From: an uncultured Desulfobacter sp.
GTDB taxonomy: Bacteria > Desulfobacterota > Desulfobacteria > Desulfobacterales > Desulfobacteraceae
Length of the DNA stretch: 64,000 nt
Direction of reading: 5' to 3'
Assembly: GCF_963666675.1 (NCBI RefSeq)
Contig: NZ_OY762929.1
Coordinates: forward strand, 3,472,001-3,536,000
The position numbers and the translations under genes were made by a program. Positions 54,712 to 63,380 of this stretch are shown here, piece by piece. The notes under the pieces were generated by a model. It had not been told where the DNA came from and did no database searches. It was given only the letters and a program-made list of their open reading frames with translations. Position 1 is the stretch's first letter, and the number at the start of each line of letters is the position of its first letter.

Positions 54712-56178
54712 TTATTGGGCGTCGGTGATGCCGCCAATGCACAGGTGTTTAATTTCAAGGTAGTCGTCCAAACCGTACTTGGAGCCTTCCCGGCCGTTGC
54801 CGGACTCCTTGATCCCGCCAAACGGGGCCACCGGATTGGACACAATGCCGGAGTTAATGCCCACCAGGCCGAACTCCAGTTTTTCACCCACCCGCCAGCT
54901 GCGGGCGATGTCCCGGGTAAAGAAATAGGCTGCCAGGCCAAATTCAGTTGCATTGGCCCTCTGGATCACTTCGCTTTCGGTGCTGAATTTGAACACCGGG
55001 GCAAGGGGGCCAAATGTTTCGTCCCTGGCCACAAGCATATCTTCGGTGGCATCCACTATAATGCTGGGATAATAGTAAGAACCTCCGCGTTCATGGCGTT
55101 TGCCGCCGGTGAGCACAGATGCCCCTTTACTGACAGCATCGTTGATATGGCTTTCCACTTTTTCAACCGCAGCCATATCAATGAGCGGTCCTTGCTGCAC
55201 ACCGGGTTCCAGCCCGTTGCCCACGGTCAAAGCCTCCACGGCCTGGGTCAGTTTTTTACAAAATTCATCGTAAACTCCGGCCTGGACATAGAGCCTGTTG
55301 GCGCATACACAAGTCTGGCCGGTGTTCCTGAATTTGGATGCCATGGCCCCTTCAATGGCCGCATCAATATCTGCATCGTCAAAGACGATGAACGGGGCAT
55401 TGCCGCCCAGTTCCATGGAGACCCGTTTCATGGTGTCAGAGCAGTCGAGCATCAGTTTTTTACCGATTTCAGTGGACCCGGTGAAGGTCAGCTTGCGGAC
55501 AATGGGGTTGGATGTCAGTTCTTTGCCGATCTGGGAAGAAGATCCTGTGACAACATTGAAGACCCCTGCAGGCACCCCTGCTTTTTCAGCCAGGGCTGCA
55601 ATGGCCAGGGCGGAATACGGTGTTGCTGTGGCGGGCTTGACAACCATGGTACACCCGGCAGCCAGGGCGGCTCCGGCTTTTCTTGTGATCATGGCCGCAG
55701 GAAAATTCCACGGGGTTATGGCCGCAACAACCCCCACCGGCTGCTTGATCACCACCAGGCGCTGGGAATTCATTGTCTGGGGGATCACATCACCGTAAAC
55801 CCGTTTGGCCTCTTCTGCAAACCACTCAAAAAAATTGGCTGCATAGGCAATTTCACCCATGGATTCTGCCAGGGGCTTGCCCTGCTCCGCGGTCATGATA
55901 ATGCCTAAATCCTCCTGGTTTTCCATCAAAAGGTCGCGCCACTTCCTTAGTATTTCGGAACGTTGGGCGGCTGTTTTGGCCTGCCATGCCCCAAGGCTTT
56001 CATTGGCCGCATCAATCGCCCTGCGCGTTTCGTCAGCGGTGCAAAAAGGAACCGTACCAAGGATCTCCCCTGTGGCAGGATTGGTCACATCAACGGTCTT
56101 GCCGGTATCGGCCTTGACCCATTCACCCCGAATAAAATTGGCCTGGCAGAACAGGTCCGGATTTTTTAACGATAGCAT
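54712..56178 (-). CDS. gabD: Succinate-semialdehyde dehydrogenase GabD
   Basis: 488 residues. ALDH signature: AITPWNFPAAMITRKAGAAL, the Glu block MELGGNAPFIVFDDADID, and the catalytic Cys in NTGQTCVCANRLYV. The order of motifs and KESGNGREGSKYGLDDYLEIK at the end match NAD(P)-dependent SSADH closely. It oxidises succinate semialdehyde, the product of GabT, to succinate. ATG 56178 has AGGAG upstream. A sigma-54 promoter lies about 160 bases upstream. The gene, the activator and gabT make one GABA-use unit. Confidence 0.93.
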   Translation of the reverse strand: MLSLKNPDLFCQANFIRGEWVKADTGKTVDVTNPATGEILGTVPFCTADETRRAIDAANESLGAWQAKTAAQRSEILRKWRDLLMENQEDLGIIMTAEQGKPLAESMGEIAYAANFFEWFAEEAKRVYGDVIPQTMNSQRLVVIKQPVGVVAAITPWNFPAAMITRKAGAALAAGCTMVVKPATATPYSALAIAALAEKAGVPAGVFNVVTGSSSQIGKELTSNPIVRKLTFTGSTEIGKKLMLDCSDTMKRVSMELGGNAPFIVFDDADIDAAIEGAMASKFRNTGQTCVCANRLYVQAGVYDEFCKKLTQAVEALTVGNGLEPGVQQGPLIDMAAVEKVESHINDAVSKGASVLTGGKRHERGGSYYYPSIIVDATEDMLVARDETFGPLAPVFKFSTESEVIQRANATEFGLAAYFFTRDIARSWRVGEKLEFGLVGINSGIVSNPVAPFGGIKESGNGREGSKYGLDDYLEIKHLCIGGITDAQ

Positions 56179-56336
56179 TGTAAACTCCTGATTCGTCTTT
56201 TGTAGTATTTTTTAGACACAGACCCTGCCGACCAAATATAATCAAGACATAGTCCGCATGAAAACATCAAAGAGATCTGCCTTAAGCCTGAACTTTTGGC
56301 TTTAATATCAGTCCTCCATATGGGTTGATTTGACAC

Positions 56337-56352
56337 AGCAATGTCCATGCCA
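56337..56352 (-). promoter_or_regulatory. Sigma-54 promoter of gabD
   Basis: On the minus strand TGGCATGGACATTGCT: GG at -24 and GC at -12, ten bases apart, with TTGCT at the end. This is one mismatch from the consensus TGGCACG-N4-TTGCT. Confidence 0.85.
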
Positions 56353-56451
56353 TCATCTGAATCAATCTTTGTTTGGGAAAAAAGAAAACCCCTTGAACCC
56401 TGCCTTACGGGTATCATCCACGGGCTTTGACGGATCTGTTTATTTTCGATT

Positions 56452-58119
56452 TCAGGATTTTACATATTTTTTAATTTTAAGGGATGCAGACGGCTGGCTG
56501 ATCCCAAGCGCCCTGGCCACCCCCGTGGTGGTACCGTGCTTGAGATATGCCTTTTGGATGATTTTTTGTTCCACAGTTGCCATAATCTGTTTAAGGGACT
56601 GGTTGGGCACCTGTTCCGGGACCATGTCATGGGAATGAATGACACCGGGCAAATCCGCCGGGGTAATCATATACTGGTCCGTGCTGAGCACCAGACGTTC
56701 CATGGTGTTTTGAAGCTCCCTTATATTACCGGGCCAGGGGTATTCCACAAGTTTATCAATGGCGGCGTTGGAAATATTTTTTTTCAACTGGTGCTTTTTA
56801 TTGAACTGTTCTAAAAAATGCAGAACCATGGGGAAAATATCAGGTTTGCGTTGGGCAAGCCCCGGTATTTTCAAGGTAATAATATTAATGCGGTAGTAGA
56901 GATCTTCCCTGAACTCGTTGTTTTTTACCATGGTTGTCAAATCTTTATTGGTGGCGGTGATCAGCCTGAAATCAATCTGTTTTTCCTGGGTGGAACCAAT
57001 CCGCGACAAGGATTTTTCCTGGATCACCTTTAAAAGCTTTACCTGCATGTTAAAGGGCAGGTCCGCAATTTCATCCAAAAACAGGGTGCCTTTATTGGCA
57101 AGCTCTATCATGCCCGGCTTGCCTTTGTTCTGGGCGCCGGTAAATGCACCCTTTTCATATCCGAACAACTCTGATTCCAGCAGATTTTCCGGGATGGCCC
57201 CGCAGTTAATATGAATAAAGGGCCCGTTTTTTCGAAGGCTGCGTGAATGCATAAGCTTGGCGTACATGGTTTTTCCCACCCCTGACTTGCCAAGAAACAA
57301 AACATTGGTGTCAAATCCGGCTATGCGTTTAATGGTTGAGATGATGTCCTGCATATGCTTGTCTTTGCTGATTATTCCTTGATCCACATCCCGGGGAGAT
57401 CTCAGCTCTTCAAGCTCTTTGGTGTAAAGTTTTAATGTCTCCTTGAGCCGGTCATACTCCTCTTTTAATTTGGTATATTTGGTGATGTCCGTGGTGTAGC
57501 TTGCAATACCTAGCAGCGCACCATCCTTATCTTTGACCGGAAGGGCCGTACACATCAGGTACTTGTCCGCACCCGTATACTGAAGCATGGTTTCCGTTTT
57601 GCCGGATTTGAGCACCCGGATGGCCACCGAGGGGTTGAATATACCCTGTTCTTCCATTTCAAATATGGATTTGCCAATGGCCTGTTCCCTTGGAATACCG
57701 TAATATTTTTCAAAATCAGGCAAAGCCATAGTAATGATGCCCTTGCTGTCAATCATTACAAAATCATCATGCACCGCCCCGATGATTTGTTGAAAATTTT
57801 CTTTTATTTCCTTAAAAAAAGACATGTTACCCACGCCGGCGGATAGTGATTGACTGTCCAGAAGAAGAATTAAAAAGATATGTTTGCCGGTACAGGCAAA
57901 TGCCATGGCAAGAAATTGCCTGCCGCTTATGGTTATGGATATACTTTCAGTGCCTTGGGTTGCCGTATCTGCAAGGGACAAAAGGGTCTTTTGGGTATTG
58001 TCCCGGGATGCCGCCTGTTCAAACAGGTTGTCAAACAAGGGATTTGTCTTTGTTGAGCGCAGGAGGGTGTCGGCCGTTACCGCCGGCAGCGGTAAATGGA
58101 AAATGTCAAAAGAGAGCAT
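56452..58119 (-). CDS. PAS-domain sigma-54-dependent activator
   Basis: 555 residues. The N-terminal ~100 residues are unassigned. A PAS domain follows (DDFVMIDSKGIITMALPDFEKYY ends broken here; then EQAIGKSIFEME, TDITKYTKLKEEY), with a coiled linker at about 220-245. The AAA+ domain has Walker A GKSGVGKTMYA, the sigma-54 contact loop as FGYEKGAFTGAQ, GTLFLDEIADLP (Walker B) and ELQNTMERLV. A C-terminal HTH (TTTGVARALGISQPSASLK) resembles the TyrR/PspF group. It lies between gabD and gabT, both with -24/-12 promoters, so it should activate them, perhaps sensing GABA or a related amine. The start is uncertain: no ribosome site is seen before 58119. Confidence 0.92.
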   Translation of the reverse strand: MLSFDIFHLPLPAVTADTLLRSTKTNPLFDNLFEQAASRDNTQKTLLSLADTATQGTESISITISGRQFLAMAFACTGKHIFLILLLDSQSLSAGVGNMSFFKEIKENFQQIIGAVHDDFVMIDSKGIITMALPDFEKYYGIPREQAIGKSIFEMEEQGIFNPSVAIRVLKSGKTETMLQYTGADKYLMCTALPVKDKDGALLGIASYTTDITKYTKLKEEYDRLKETLKLYTKELEELRSPRDVDQGIISKDKHMQDIISTIKRIAGFDTNVLFLGKSGVGKTMYAKLMHSRSLRKNGPFIHINCGAIPENLLESELFGYEKGAFTGAQNKGKPGMIELANKGTLFLDEIADLPFNMQVKLLKVIQEKSLSRIGSTQEKQIDFRLITATNKDLTTMVKNNEFREDLYYRINIITLKIPGLAQRKPDIFPMVLHFLEQFNKKHQLKKNISNAAIDKLVEYPWPGNIRELQNTMERLVLSTDQYMITPADLPGVIHSHDMVPEQVPNQSLKQIMATVEQKIIQKAYLKHGTTTGVARALGISQPSASLKIKKYVKS

Positions 58120-58400
58120 GCATGCAAAACTTTCATTCCGGAGGCAAAGCCCCTGGATATTAAAAAATTTATAATCTATTAAAAAATTAATATAACCATT
58201 ATAGCATTGGATGTTAAGGCTTTTTTTCGATCAAAGCAAAATTATCCTTTTTGCGTATTAAAATTTTAATACGGTCTTTCCCCTATTTTTATAAAAGTCT
58301 TCGGCTTTCAGCCATCAGCTCTCAGTTAAACGCTGACGCCTGAAGGCTGACAGTTGATAGCTTTCGACATTCGTTATGGCTTACACTGAGCCATATGGGT
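58120..58400. other. Upstream region of gabT and the activator, with a 20-base palindrome
   Basis: Divergent gap. CGTATTAAAATTTTAATACG at 58254-58273 is a perfect 20-base palindrome, 246 bases upstream of the gabT sigma-54 promoter, the right distance for an enhancer site. Further on, CAGCCATCAGCTCTCAG and CTGACAGTTGATAGC form a loose inverted pair. Confidence 0.6.
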
Positions 58401-58493
58401 TATAAGAAAGCCCGGGTAAGTTACTCAGATCTTTCAAACTTTGTTGTGGGTTGATCCTGGGTGTTAATATACCAGGTCGCCCCATGGCCGTTA
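58401..58493 (-). repeat. Interspersed ~100-base repeat, copy 5 (inverted)
   Basis: Read on the minus strand: TAACGGCCATGGGGCGACC, ACACCCAGGATCAACCCAC, ACAACAAAGTTTGAAAGA and CTTTCTTATA. Here it lies upstream of gabT, between the palindrome and the sigma-54 promoter. Confidence 0.75.
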
Positions 58494-58518
58494 GTGCACC
58501 TATGCATGCCAAGGAGAC

Positions 58519-58534
58519 TGGCATGCTCTTTGCT
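58519..58534 (+). promoter_or_regulatory. Sigma-54 promoter of gabT
   Basis: TGGCATGCTCTTTGCT, with GG and GC ten bases apart and the TTGCT end. It shares TGGCATG and TTGCT with the gabD promoter. It lies about 100 bases before the chosen gabT start. Confidence 0.85.
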
Positions 58535-58631
58535 CTCATCGTTTACGGATAATCACAATATGGAATTGAAACTTGCAAAGTCCGGTATCCCCGGTGCTAA
58601 GTTCTTTATGTTCAAACAGGAGATAAATAAA

Positions 58632-59990
58632 ATGCTAAAAGATTGCTTGCCTAAATTAGTCACAGACCTGCCAGGACCGGAAAGCCGGAAAGTGATAGAA
58701 AAAAGGGGAGAGGCCATTCCATCGTCCGTTGCCTGCGGGGCCCCCTATGCCATTGATGAAGCCCAGGGCTGCATGGTCCGGGACATGGACGGAAACATTG
58801 TCATGGACTGGGTCGGTGGTATCGGCGTCCTCAATGTGGGGCATTGCCACCCCGAAGTTGTCCAGGCCGTGGAAGCCCAGATCCAGCGGTATTTCCATCC
58901 CCAGATTAATACCTTCCATTATAAAGAATATGTGGATCTGGCTGACAAGCTTAATACCATTGTCCCGGGCGATTTTAAAAAACGAACCGCCTTTTTCAAC
59001 TCCGGGTCCGAGGCTGTGGACAATTGCATTAAGATCGCAAGAAAATATACGAAAAAGACCGACATTATCGCCTTTGCCGGCGCCTTTCATGGCCGGACCT
59101 TCATGTCCATGACCCTGACCTCCGGCCAGGTTTTCAAAGCGGCATTTGCACCCTTGGCCCCAGGGGTTCACCGGGTGGAATTCCCCAATGAATACAGAAC
59201 CGATGCATCCATTGCCAAAGAAGATATCCCGGCCTATTACATTGAAAAACTGAAATATATGTTTGTGGACTATATCAGCCCCGACAATGTGGCTGCCGTA
59301 ATCATGGAGCCCGTCCAGGGGGAAAATGGCTTTATTGATCCTCCCATGGCATATGTCAAAGCACTTAGGGCGCTGTGCGACGAACATAATATCCTTTTGA
59401 TTGCCGATGAAATCCAGACCGGTTATTGCCGGACCGGAAAGATGTTTGCCACAGATTACTGGGCCCAGGAGGGGGTGTATCCGGATATGGTGCTCACAGC
59501 CAAATCCCTGGCCGCAGGCCTTCCCTTAAGCGCTATCACGGCAAAAGAAGAGATCATGGAATCTTTGGCCATCGGAGAGATCGGCGGCACCTATGGCGGA
59601 AACCCCGTGGCCATTGCTGCGGCATTGAAGGTGCTTGAAATTTTAGAACGCGATAACTTTGCCCAAAAGGCCATGGATATCGCGGATGCCTGCACCAAGG
59701 CCTTTGCCGACTGGATGCAGACCTATGACATTATAGGCACATTCCGGGTTAAAGGCGCCATGACCTCCATTGAATTTGTCAAAGACCGTACAACCAAAGA
59801 ACCACTCCCCGAAGCCACGGCTATGGTGATCAAAGAGTGTGCCGATAACGGCCTGATCGTTAAAAGCGCAGGCTCTTATAATCAGATTGTCAGAATGCTC
59901 ATGCCGCTTGTGACCAACAAAGAGCAGTTGGCAGTGGGGCTTGGTATTATGGAAGATGCCATTGCCAAGACCGCAAAAGCATTGGGCTAA
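58632..59990 (+). CDS. gabT: 4-aminobutyrate aminotransferase GabT
   Basis: 452 residues from ATG 58632, which follows AGGAG by nine bases; the frame is open from 58461, but that would include the promoter. Class III aminotransferase marks: MDWVGGIGVLNVGHCHPEVV, FFNSGSEAVDNCIKIAR, AFAGAFHGRTFMSMTLTS, LIADEIQTGYCRTGKMF and the PLP-lysine in VLTAKSLAAGLPLSA, then GGTYGGNPVA. It moves the amino group of GABA to 2-oxoglutarate, giving succinate semialdehyde for GabD. Confidence 0.93.
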   Translation: MLKDCLPKLVTDLPGPESRKVIEKRGEAIPSSVACGAPYAIDEAQGCMVRDMDGNIVMDWVGGIGVLNVGHCHPEVVQAVEAQIQRYFHPQINTFHYKEYVDLADKLNTIVPGDFKKRTAFFNSGSEAVDNCIKIARKYTKKTDIIAFAGAFHGRTFMSMTLTSGQVFKAAFAPLAPGVHRVEFPNEYRTDASIAKEDIPAYYIEKLKYMFVDYISPDNVAAVIMEPVQGENGFIDPPMAYVKALRALCDEHNILLIADEIQTGYCRTGKMFATDYWAQEGVYPDMVLTAKSLAAGLPLSAITAKEEIMESLAIGEIGGTYGGNPVAIAAALKVLEILERDNFAQKAMDIADACTKAFADWMQTYDIIGTFRVKGAMTSIEFVKDRTTKEPLPEATAMVIKECADNGLIVKSAGSYNQIVRMLMPLVTNKEQLAVGLGIMEDAIAKTAKALG

Positions 59991-60000
59991 GTACTGAATC

Positions 60001-60609
60001 TCTATCCCCCCCCCAAAACAACTCTGTCCCCGGCCACAGGCTCAGCAGATTACACCTGTGGTCCGGTGGGACAGTCGCCGGACAAATACACCCTCTGCTT
60101 TCCTATTTTCGCAGCACAGAAAAACGGTATAAACCTGGCAAAGCCCCCTCCCCTTTTCGCTGGGCAATTGCAAGGCATAACCCACAACAAAATTTTAAAT
60201 ATCTTAGTAGCTTACCCGGACTTTCATATAAAAAGGCAAAGGCATTTTTGCCCTAAACACACTGTTAAACCCTGCTAATACGATTTTTGACCGGGGAATC
60301 CTGGAAAAGGAGATTGACCCGCACAAAAAACAATATTGTAATTACACAGGACGGCCTTTGCGAAAATATCCTGTTTAATACCAATGGCGATATATCCGTG
60401 TCCGCCCTGTAAATTCCTGTGCCATAACCGGCTGGAGGCCTGATGCGCGGCGGACCGGGAGCCTTTATATGCGACGCCGAAACAGCCGAAATATGGCCCA
60501 GTCTTGGTCAATTTTATTCGGCACCCACCCTTTTGATCTGTACGGCGGCCCATAAAACTACAAATTTGTTAATTCATTAATACTATGGCATATTGGTGTC
60601 AAATTCCCC
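60001..60609. other. Gap with gene remnants and repeat copy 6
   Basis: No intact gene in 600 bases. A plus-strand frame near 60330-60410 reads TKNNIVITQDGLCENILFNT and then stops; another near 60450-60550 reads GPGAFICDAETAEIWPSLG. Both look like scraps of decayed genes, not assigned. A partial interspersed repeat lies inside (see 60165). Confidence 0.4.
60165..60236 (+). repeat. Interspersed repeat, copy 6 (right part only)
   Basis: CATAACCCACAACAAAATTT, then ATCTTAGTAGCTTACCCGG and ACTTTCATATAAAAA. The left part with GGCCATGGGCC is missing or unrecognisable. Confidence 0.65.
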
Positions 60610-60651
60610 TTGACATGCCCTCTTGTTTCATATTATGTCGACATTAATGAA
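60610..60651 (+). promoter_or_regulatory. Promoter and dyad operator of the second peptide ABC operon
   Basis: TTGACA at 60610-60615, with a TATTAT/TTATGT -10 at 60631-60638. Overlapping it is an imperfect 25-base palindrome from TTCATATTATG to ACATTAATGAA, centred on GTCGAC (60627-60651). This is a likely site for the GntR protein encoded in the same operon. Confidence 0.55.
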
Positions 60652-60702
60652 GTCAAAAATAAATACATGGCAATTTGGCAATAACTATCCTTAGGAGATG
60701 AT

Positions 60703-61656
60703 GTGGCAAATTACATTATAAAAAGGGTGTGTATCGCATTATTAACGGTGTGGCTTATCCTGACCATGGTTTTTTTCCTTGTCCGGATGCTGCCCGGCGA
60801 AGCGGTTCTGTCCATGGCCGGACACTCCCCAAAGGGGCTCACCGCGGAACAGCGTGAGTACTTGAATCATAAACTGGGACTGGACCGGCCGGTTGTCGTC
60901 CAGTACGCAGACTGGATGAGTAAGGCAGTCCGGGGGGATTTAGGAATATCGATCAACTCCAGGCGGCCGGTGATGCGGGATGTGCTGGTCAGGATTCCCC
61001 GAACCGTTGAAATAACCTTTGTGGCCCTGGTTATCGGATTGGCCATAGCCCTGCCGGGAGGCGTGATAAGTGCCCTTCACAGGGACAGTTTCCTGGATGT
61101 TTCAATCAACGGCACCCTGGTCCTTTTAGGCTCAACACCGGTTTACATTATGGGTCTGTTCCTATTGTTATATTTTGGACTCCACCTGGGGTGGGTTCCC
61201 ACCGGAGGCTACACGGAATTTTCCAAAGATCCGTGGCAGCACTTAAGGCTGCTGATCCTTCCGTCACTGACGCTGGGACTGTGGATCGGTGCCGTGGCGG
61301 CCAGGATGACAAGGCATTCAATGCTGGAGGTGCTGTCCCAGGACTATATCCGCACAGCCTTTGCCAAAGGGCTTTCCAAAAGAGCGGTCTACTACGTCCA
61401 CGCGCTCAGGAACGCCCTTATCCCGGTGGTAACGGCCATCGGGCTTCAGGTGGGGGCTCTTTTGGGCGGTGCGGTGCTCACCGAAGTGGTCTTTACCTGG
61501 CCCGGTCTGGGCTCGGCCTTTGTATCAGCCGTCATGCGGCGGGATTACCCCTCAATCCAGGGGATACTAATCGTAACGGTAACCTTGTTTATTTTCACCA
61601 ACCTGATTGTGGACATCATCGTTACTCTCTTAGATCCGCGTATTTCAAGGGATTAA
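60703..61656 (+). CDS. ABC transporter permease, DppB type (second system)
   Basis: 317 residues from GTG 60703 (TTAGGAGATGAT before it). Start YIIKRVCIALLTVWLILTMV, LGLDRPVVVQYADWMSKAVRGDLG, and EAA loop RTAFAKGLSKRAVYYVHALRN. It is the first gene of a permease-permease-regulator-binding protein operon, unrelated in order to the first Dpp-like system. Confidence 0.93.
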   Translation: MANYIIKRVCIALLTVWLILTMVFFLVRMLPGEAVLSMAGHSPKGLTAEQREYLNHKLGLDRPVVVQYADWMSKAVRGDLGISINSRRPVMRDVLVRIPRTVEITFVALVIGLAIALPGGVISALHRDSFLDVSINGTLVLLGSTPVYIMGLFLLLYFGLHLGWVPTGGYTEFSKDPWQHLRLLILPSLTLGLWIGAVAARMTRHSMLEVLSQDYIRTAFAKGLSKRAVYYVHALRNALIPVVTAIGLQVGALLGGAVLTEVVFTWPGLGSAFVSAVMRRDYPSIQGILIVTVTLFIFTNLIVDIIVTLLDPRISRD

Positions 61657-61672
61657 ACCGAAGGAGGCATGA

Positions 61673-62581
61673 ATGGGTTCTTTACAACCAATTATTCAGG
61701 AAACCATATATCAAACCAAACACCGCCTGTCCCGGGCCTGGAAAAGCTCCAGGTGGCGGAACAGCCGGTTCATCGTCAGCTTTTCGGTGATTGCCCTTTT
61801 TATCATCATCGGATGCCTGGGGCCTTATATCTCCCCTTATGACCCTTATAAACTGCTGTCCGGCGTACAGATTCTCCAGAGTCCGGATACGGTTCACTGG
61901 CTTGGAACAGACGAGTTGGGGCGAAGTGTCTTAAGCCGGATTATTTACGGGGCCAATGCATCGTTGAAAATCGGTATCTTTGCCGTGGGATTCGCCGTTA
62001 TCGGCGGCGTTATCCTGGGGCTGAGCGCTGCGTATTACGGCGGAATCGTTGACATGCTCATCATGAGGGCAGTGGATTTTGTTCTCTGCCTGCCGATTAT
62101 GATTGTCATCATTGCCCTGGTGGCGTTCCTTGGCAGTTCCATTAACATGCTGATTGTCGTTATCGGTGTTCTGTCAATCCCGGGAACGGCCAGGATTGTT
62201 TACACCACGGCGATCTCCATAAAGCAGGCGCCGTTCATAGAGGCGGCCCGGGCCATCGGCGCCACAGATCTGCAGATCATACTCAAGCATATACTGCCCA
62301 ACTGCATCCCGCCCCTGCTTGTGCACGCCACCCTGTCCATCGGTTTCGTTATTCTCACCGAATCGGGGTTAAGTTTTTTGGGGTTAGGACCGCCACCGCC
62401 CACACCCACCTGGGGACAGATGATCTCAGCAGGAAGGATCTATTTTCATCGGCAGCCCATGCTCCTGGTCTCCCCGATGATGGCGGTAAGTATCGTCATT
62501 CTGGCGTTGAATGTGCTGGGGGATGCACTGCGGGATTTAATTGATCCCCGGATCAGGAAAAAGGTGGAGGCGGATAAATGA
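61673..62581 (+). CDS. ABC transporter permease, DppC type (second system)
   Basis: 302 residues from ATG 61673 after AAGGAGG. WLGTDELGRSVLSRIIYGAN is the family start of the core, EAARAIGATDLQIILKHILPN the EAA loop. It begins 16 bases after the first permease, so the two are co-expressed. The ATPase genes were not reached in this window. Confidence 0.93.
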   Translation: MGSLQPIIQETIYQTKHRLSRAWKSSRWRNSRFIVSFSVIALFIIIGCLGPYISPYDPYKLLSGVQILQSPDTVHWLGTDELGRSVLSRIIYGANASLKIGIFAVGFAVIGGVILGLSAAYYGGIVDMLIMRAVDFVLCLPIMIVIIALVAFLGSSINMLIVVIGVLSIPGTARIVYTTAISIKQAPFIEAARAIGATDLQIILKHILPNCIPPLLVHATLSIGFVILTESGLSFLGLGPPPPTPTWGQMISAGRIYFHRQPMLLVSPMMAVSIVILALNVLGDALRDLIDPRIRKKVEADK

Positions 62582-62654
62582 TTATACGCAGCAACAAAGT
62601 TGTCACCAGAAACAAAAAAATACCCTTATTTAAAATTCAGACCGGGAAAAAGCC

Positions 62655-63350
62655 ATGAAGCAGAATCTTTCTAAAAAAGTCGCAGACATTATCAGGGAAA
62701 GGATACTCAATTTCAGTCTGGGCCCGGGATCCAGGCTTTCGGACAAGCAGATCGCCCAGGAAATGGAAATCAGCAGGACTCCGGTAAGGGAGGCGTTGAA
62801 CAGGCTCACCGCCGAAGGGATTGTCAAAGCCCTGCCCAACCGTGGATTTATCGTCAAAAAATTTGAACTCAAAGAGATAGAGGATATTTACATTTTAAGG
62901 GAACGCCTGGAAACACTTGCGGTTGAGCTGACCATTCTAAATCTGACCCCGGCCAGGCAAAAGGAACTTGAAGAACTTCTAACAAAGGCTGAATCAGATT
63001 GTAATAAAGAAGATCTTTTCGGGTTCAACACATCGGATGAAAGCTTTCACGATATGATAGCGCTGTACAGCGAAAACCAGGCCCTAGGTGAAGTGCTCAA
63101 AAACCTGAGGGGCAAAATAAGGGTGATACGGCGCTATGACCACCTTCAGCCCGGCCGCCTTGAAGAAGCCCACGAGAGCCACACCGACATCCTGTCTTCC
63201 ATAACCCAAAGGGATGTTAAAGGGGCAAAGGAAAAAATGTCAGCCCATATCATGGTATCAATGAAAACCATTTTAAAGTTTATTTCCGAAAACAGGCAAT
63301 TATACCTGGGACTTTTGGACGGCCCAAAGCTGCATGTAAAAAACAGGTGA
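62655..63350 (+). CDS. GntR-family regulator with FCD domain
   Basis: 231 residues. N-terminal winged HTH: IIRERILNFSLGPGSRLSDK, ISRTPVREALNRLTAEGIV, LPNRGFIV. The C-terminal FCD domain has the Asp/His metal-binding pattern (TSDESFHDMIALYS, EAHESHTDILSSI). FCD regulators respond to small organic acids. Lying between the permeases and the binding-protein gene, it probably controls its own operon, perhaps via the dyad at 60627. Confidence 0.92.
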   Translation: MKQNLSKKVADIIRERILNFSLGPGSRLSDKQIAQEMEISRTPVREALNRLTAEGIVKALPNRGFIVKKFELKEIEDIYILRERLETLAVELTILNLTPARQKELEELLTKAESDCNKEDLFGFNTSDESFHDMIALYSENQALGEVLKNLRGKIRVIRRYDHLQPGRLEEAHESHTDILSSITQRDVKGAKEKMSAHIMVSMKTILKFISENRQLYLGLLDGPKLHVKNR

Positions 63351-63380
63351 TTCACACCATTATATCTAAAGGAGAAAAAA

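Noticed and set aside
54715..55908. 397-codon plus-strand open frame
   Set aside because: It lies wholly antisense to gabD, has low-complexity-looking Gly/His/Phe content and no family motif; the gabD frame has all ALDH motifs.
58656..59387. 243-codon minus-strand open frame
   Set aside because: Antisense to gabT; no ribosome site or recognisable motif.
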